Shown here: positions 6,333-8,905 of the stretch, in pieces
How the letters are laid out: each line of letters begins with the position of its first letter
How positions within the stretch are numbered: the first letter of the stretch is position 1
DNA from: Alistipes sp.
GTDB taxonomy: Bacteria > Bacteroidota > Bacteroidia > Bacteroidales > Rikenellaceae
Assembly (NCBI GenBank): GCA_017391665.1
Contig: JAFOXS010000048.1
Span: 1 to 8,905 of the forward strand
Length of the DNA: 8,905 bases
Direction: 5' to 3'
Translations under genes and position numbers: made by a program
The notes under the pieces: generated by a model
The model's input: only the letters and a program-made list of their open reading frames with translations
Databases searched by the model: none
Told to the model about the DNA's origin: nothing

Positions 6333-6878
6333 ATGATTTACAATGAGAGAGATTTGCGAACTCAAACAGTCAAGGCTCTGGCCGAGGCGGTGATGGTTGC
6401 AGCGCGTACAGCGCCCAAGGCTAAGGGGCGTGATCTGGTGGAGATTGCCATGCTGACGGATGAGGATATCGTACGATTGTCGAATATGATGCTTCAGGTG
6501 AGCGAGGAGTCGGGACTTAAGTTTCTGTTGCGTGATGCTGCCAATATCCTGCAGGCGCAGGCTCTGCTGCTGATCGGAACACGCAATCCGTCGGAGGTGT
6601 GTGCCCTGAATTGTGGCTATTGTGGCTCGGCTACGTGTGAAGCCAAACCCAAGGATGTGCCTTGTGTGATGAATGCCATTGATGTGGGCATTGCCATCGG
6701 TGCGGCCTGCTCGAAGATTGCTGACTATCGCCTTGATTCGCGTGTACTCTTCTCGGCTGGTTGGGTAGCCAAGCGTATGGGAGTATTGGAGGATGCCGAT
6801 ATGGTCTTTGCCATACCGCTCAGTTCCTCTTCGAAGAGCCCCTTCTTCGATCGTAAATCACCAGTTAAGAAAGAATAG
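6333..6878 (+). CDS. DUF2148 ferredoxin-like cysteine-rich protein
   Basis: A 181-aa protein recognised as the DUF2148 family, usually annotated 'ferredoxin domain-containing'. The N-terminal half is helical and begins with the family-type ERDLRTQTVKALAEAVMVAARTAPKA. The central part holds a cysteine cluster C90-x3-C94-x2-C97-x4-C102-x8-C111, with C126 further on. The spacing and the signature CALNCGYCG suggest an iron-sulfur cluster. The stretch after it (DVGIAIGAACSKIAD) and the end (ADMVFAIPLSSSSKSPFFDR) recall nitroreductase-like folds, and the latter is typical of the family. The molecular function is unknown. It is the first gene of the luxS operon, with luxS only 21 nt downstream, so a link to S-adenosylmethionine/thiol metabolism is possible but inferred. 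The start at 6333 is the only one that keeps the conserved N-terminus: an ATG at 6326 is out of frame and stops at once. Confidence 0.88.
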   Translation: MIYNERDLRTQTVKALAEAVMVAARTAPKAKGRDLVEIAMLTDEDIVRLSNMMLQVSEESGLKFLLRDAANILQAQALLLIGTRNPSEVCALNCGYCGSATCEAKPKDVPCVMNAIDVGIAIGAACSKIADYRLDSRVLFSAGWVAKRMGVLEDADMVFAIPLSSSSKSPFFDRKSPVKKE

Positions 6879-6899
6879 GAAATAATAAAACATATAGTT

Positions 6900-7412
6900 A
6901 TGAAAAAATCAGTTGTATCATCATTTGATGTTGATCATTTGACCCTTAAGGAGGGCCTCTATTTGCGTTCGGTATATACAATCAACGATGAGTTGGCCGT
7001 ACATTCGTGGGATATGCGCTTCTGCGCTCCGATGGATCATTCGCCCCTTGGTTCGGGTGAGGTACACACCATCGAGCATCTGATGGCCTACTATTTGCGT
7101 CTGGATCCCGTTATTGGTAAGAGCATTGTGTCGTTCTGCCCGATGGGTTGCAAGACTGGATTCTACCTCTCGACCATGAATAACGTATCGGCCGAGCAGA
7201 TTCGTGAGGCGTTGGCTGGCGTATACAAGCAGGTATTTCCTCTCAAGTCGAAGGATGATATCGTAGGTCTTAACGAGGTGCAGTGTGGTAATCCCGGTCT
7301 GTTTGCTGTTGCGGCTACCAACGATGCGATGGCAAAGTATATGCGTTGTCTCTACACTCGCGAGGAGGCTGAGGCTGCAGGTATAGGTTCAATCTATAAC
7401 TACGCCTGGTAA
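6900..7412 (+). CDS. luxS: S-ribosylhomocysteine lyase (AI-2 synthesis)
   Basis: LuxS cleaves S-ribosylhomocysteine to homocysteine and 4,5-dihydroxy-2,3-pentanedione, the precursor of autoinducer 2, in the cytoplasm as a metal-dependent homodimer. The metal site HTIEH (H56 and H60) is intact with the third ligand C129 in EVQCGNPG. The general base E59 is within the same motif and the catalytic cysteine C84 sits in PMGCKTGFYLS. N-terminal VDHLTLKEGLY and MRFCAPM, and C-terminal Y/W-rich IYNYAW, are also family features. At 170 aa it has the normal length and no sign of decay. Its stop codon shares one base with the start of the nucleosidase gene (TAATG), so the two are translationally coupled. 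Their reactions are consecutive: nucleosidase first, LuxS second. Confidence 0.98.
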   Translation: MKKSVVSSFDVDHLTLKEGLYLRSVYTINDELAVHSWDMRFCAPMDHSPLGSGEVHTIEHLMAYYLRLDPVIGKSIVSFCPMGCKTGFYLSTMNNVSAEQIREALAGVYKQVFPLKSKDDIVGLNEVQCGNPGLFAVAATNDAMAKYMRCLYTREEAEAAGIGSIYNYAW

Positions 7413-7999
7413 TGAGATATTTGGTAATTACCCCCACCGAGCGTGAGTACCGCAATATGTCTGCGGCAGTTCAGCGCGAGGGGTTGAAGAATAGTTATAT
7501 GGTAGCCCGCACGGGAGTGGGCAAGGCGTTGTCGGCCGCAGGTGCTGCATTGGCTATCGCTCGGGCAAATGGAGATGTCGATCGTGTGGCTATCGTAGGT
7601 TATGCAGCTTCGACGATTGGCCGCCAGAGGGGTGATATCGTAGCACCTCGTGTGGCTCGTTATTACGACTGTCGTATCCCGGGCGACTTTGTCCCCGAAC
7701 TCACCGATACGCATCCTCTGCTGGGTCACGATGATGCTATGGTGCTTACGGGCGACTCGTTTGTTGATGGCGATATAATCCGCTCGGTCAAGGAGCAGAT
7801 GGGCGTTGAGTCGGCTCTCTTCGATATGGAGGCTACGGCAATATGCCAGGCTGCCGAACTCTTCGACCTGCCCGTAGTTGTCATCAAGATGGTTTCGGAT
7901 GTTCCCGAGGAGGGCGATAACGAGTTTTCGTACGATGCTTTTGTTGATTCCCACACCGATTTCTCGGCGTTTGTGGATTATCTTGAGGAGTTGCGATAG
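7412..7999 (+). CDS. mtnN: MTA/SAH nucleosidase family protein (PNP/UDP phosphorylase superfamily)
   Basis: Probably hydrolyses S-adenosylhomocysteine to adenine and S-ribosylhomocysteine, feeding LuxS, and perhaps also 5'-methylthioadenosine. Against E. coli MtnN the N-terminus aligns without gaps, so E12 corresponds to catalytic E12. TGVGKALSAAGAAL (34-47), TGDSFVDGD (113-121, cf. SGDAFINGS), FDMEATAI (137-144, with M139-E140) and VSDV (161-164, with the adenine-binding acid D163) follow in the expected order, then FSYDAFV. At 195 aa it is about 35 residues shorter than E. coli MtnN. The family motif NTGSAGGL is replaced by IVGYAASTIG (61-70), so the ribose/nucleophile-site loop is unusual. 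Overlap with luxS supports the SAH role. An alternative is a related phosphorylase or a paralogue with altered substrate. Family assignment is firm; substrate is inferred. Confidence 0.85.
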   Translation: MRYLVITPTEREYRNMSAAVQREGLKNSYMVARTGVGKALSAAGAALAIARANGDVDRVAIVGYAASTIGRQRGDIVAPRVARYYDCRIPGDFVPELTDTHPLLGHDDAMVLTGDSFVDGDIIRSVKEQMGVESALFDMEATAICQAAELFDLPVVVIKMVSDVPEEGDNEFSYDAFVDSHTDFSAFVDYLEELR

Positions 8000-8785
8000 A
8001 TGATACAGAGTGAGGTGATATACGGCTTGCTGCTGCCTTTTGTCGGCACGACTCTGGGTGCTGCGATGGTCTTTCTGCTGCGCGACGGGATGTCGGCATG
8101 GGTGCAGAAACTGCTGCTCGGTTTTGCATCGGGAGTGATGATTGCCGCGTCGGTGTGGTCGCTTCTCATCCCCTCGATTGATATGACAGCCGAAAGTGGG
8201 GGTGTGGCATGGCTACCTGCCGTTGTGGGTTTTCTGGCGGGTATGTTTTCACTTCTTGTTTTTGATACGCTGGTGCCGCATCTGCATCTTGATTCGGCTG
8301 AACCCGAGGGTATGAAGACGGGTCTTGGCCGCTCGACTATGCTCTTTCTGGCTGTTACACTGCACAATATCCCCGAGGGTATGGCTGTCGGCGTGGTGCT
8401 GGCGGGTGCCATGTCGGAGAGTGTGGGTATTACTATGGCGGGAGCCTTGGCCCTGTCGCTAGGTATTGCCATTCAGAACTTCCCTGAAGGAGCTATTGTA
8501 TCTATGCCACTGAAGGAGAGCGTAAAGAGTCGCTGGAAAGCCTTTGGCTATGGCGTAGGCTCAGGTATTGTGGAGCCGCTGGCAGGATTGGTGACAATCC
8601 TTTTGATAGATCTGCTGCAGCCTATTTTGCCCTTTTTGCTGGCCTTTGCTGCCGGCGCTATGATATATGTTGTCGTTGAGGAGCTTATTCCAGAATCACA
8701 GAGTGGCCGTCACTCCAATGTGGCGACCATAGGTGTGGCTTTGGGTTTTACGTTGATGATGATGCTCGATGTGGCGTTAGGCTGA
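8000..8785 (+). CDS. ZIP-family divalent metal transporter (GufA-like)
   Basis: A 261-aa inner-membrane protein with about eight hydrophobic segments (roughly 5-27, 36-58, 70-91, 112-138, 143-168, 181-205, 207-228, 241-260), the ZIP topology. The metal-transport motif HNIPEG is at 122-127 in segment 4, and the paired motif QNFPEG is at 159-164 in segment 5, with Gln in place of the usual His, as in bacterial GufA-like members. EELIPES (227-233) lies in segment 7/8. The loop between segments 3 and 4 contains HLHLDSAE, a possible metal-binding patch. ZIP proteins import Zn2+, and some also Fe2+ or Mn2+; which one cannot be read here. The ATG follows directly on the TAG of the nucleosidase gene (zero spacing), so it is part of the luxS operon and could supply LuxS metal. 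Its 3' end overlaps the convergent methyltransferase gene by 9 nt. Confidence 0.93.
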   Translation: MIQSEVIYGLLLPFVGTTLGAAMVFLLRDGMSAWVQKLLLGFASGVMIAASVWSLLIPSIDMTAESGGVAWLPAVVGFLAGMFSLLVFDTLVPHLHLDSAEPEGMKTGLGRSTMLFLAVTLHNIPEGMAVGVVLAGAMSESVGITMAGALALSLGIAIQNFPEGAIVSMPLKESVKSRWKAFGYGVGSGIVEPLAGLVTILLIDLLQPILPFLLAFAAGAMIYVVVEELIPESQSGRHSNVATIGVALGFTLMMMLDVALG

Positions 8786-8905
8786 TGCCTCAGCCTGCAG
8801 TAAGCGGCGCTTAATCTCTGCGCCAGAGTGATAGTTGCCTATACCTCCCGATGAGGGTAGTATGCGGTGGCACGGCACAACAACGCTTATGGGGTTACAC
8901 CCCAC
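8777..8905 (-). CDS. ogt: O6-methylguanine-DNA methyltransferase (C-terminal 42 residues; cut by window edge)
   Basis: The suicide DNA repair protein that transfers alkyl groups from O6-alkylguanine to its own cysteine. Only the C-terminal end is in the window: the frame reads in from 8905 and stops with TAA at 8779-8777. It contains the active-site block NPISVVVPCHRIL with the acceptor Cys of PCHR at residue 12 of the fragment, then the family-typical GGIGNYHSGAEIKRRLLQ. The short tail after LLQAEAS is normal for bacterial Ogt/MGMT proteins. Convergent orientation and a 9-nt overlap with the ZIP gene show that it is not part of the luxS operon. Whether it is a stand-alone Ogt or the end of an Ada-type fusion cannot be seen. 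Confidence 0.95.
   Translation of the reverse strand: MGCNPISVVVPCHRILPSSGGIGNYHSGAEIKRRLLQAEASA
8780..8813. repeat. two small inverted repeats at the convergent gene ends
   Basis: GGCTGA-TGCC-TCAGCC (8780-8795) is a perfect 6-bp stem with a 4-nt loop that contains the ZIP stop codon. TAAGCG-G-CGCTTA (8801-8813) follows five bases later. Neither is followed by a T-run on either strand, and both lie in the coding sequence of the methyltransferase gene, so a terminator role is only a possibility. Confidence 0.3.

Noticed and set aside
6326..6346. A six-codon upstream frame overlapping the DUF2148 start, as a possible regulatory peptide
   Set aside because: Its codons show no amino acid bias, there is no RNA stem after it, and an out-of-frame ATG this close is expected by chance in an A/T-rich leader.

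Overview
The window looks like chromosomal core and housekeeping DNA from a member of the Bacteroidota, probably order Bacteroidales. This rests on two promoter candidates that fit the Bacteroides-type -33 TTTG / -7 TAnnTTTG pattern, the near absence of strong Shine-Dalgarno sites, a ketol-acid reductoisomerase of the type shared by Bacteroidota and fungi, and the gene content. A gut Alistipes-like genus would fit the base composition and codon choice, but the sequence alone does not prove the genus. No mobile element, tRNA, rRNA or CRISPR array is visible.

Left half (1-5100, minus strand): a branched-chain amino acid operon, transcribed ilvD - ilvB - ilvN - ilvC, with ilvC cut by the left edge. 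It encodes acetohydroxyacid synthase (catalytic IlvB plus the ACT-domain regulatory subunit IlvN), ketol-acid reductoisomerase and dihydroxyacid dehydratase, which are the steps shared by valine, isoleucine and leucine synthesis. In front of ilvD lies a complete ribosome-mediated attenuator: a Bacteroides-type promoter, an 18-residue leader peptide in which 10 residues are Ile, Leu or Val, and two mutually exclusive RNA stems, an antiterminator and a terminator followed by a T-run. The terminator ends 20 nt before ilvD. This is the strongest and most interesting signal in the window.

Middle (5228-6190, minus strand): a cytoplasmic DsbA/FrnE-like thioredoxin-fold protein with a CxxC site, whose C-terminal part reads like a winged helix-turn-helix.

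Right half (6280-8785, plus strand): a tight four-gene operon diverging from the FrnE-like gene. In order it encodes a DUF2148 cysteine-rich (probable Fe-S) protein, LuxS, an MTA/SAH-nucleosidase family protein, and a ZIP-family divalent metal transporter. The nucleosidase and LuxS catalyse successive steps of S-adenosylhomocysteine recycling and would make the AI-2 precursor. The ZIP transporter could supply the metal that LuxS needs. A promoter candidate with a perfect 8-8-8 dyad over its -7 box precedes the operon.

Right edge (8777-8905, minus strand): the C-terminal end of an O6-methylguanine-DNA methyltransferase with its PCHR active site. It converges on the ZIP gene and overlaps it by 9 nt.
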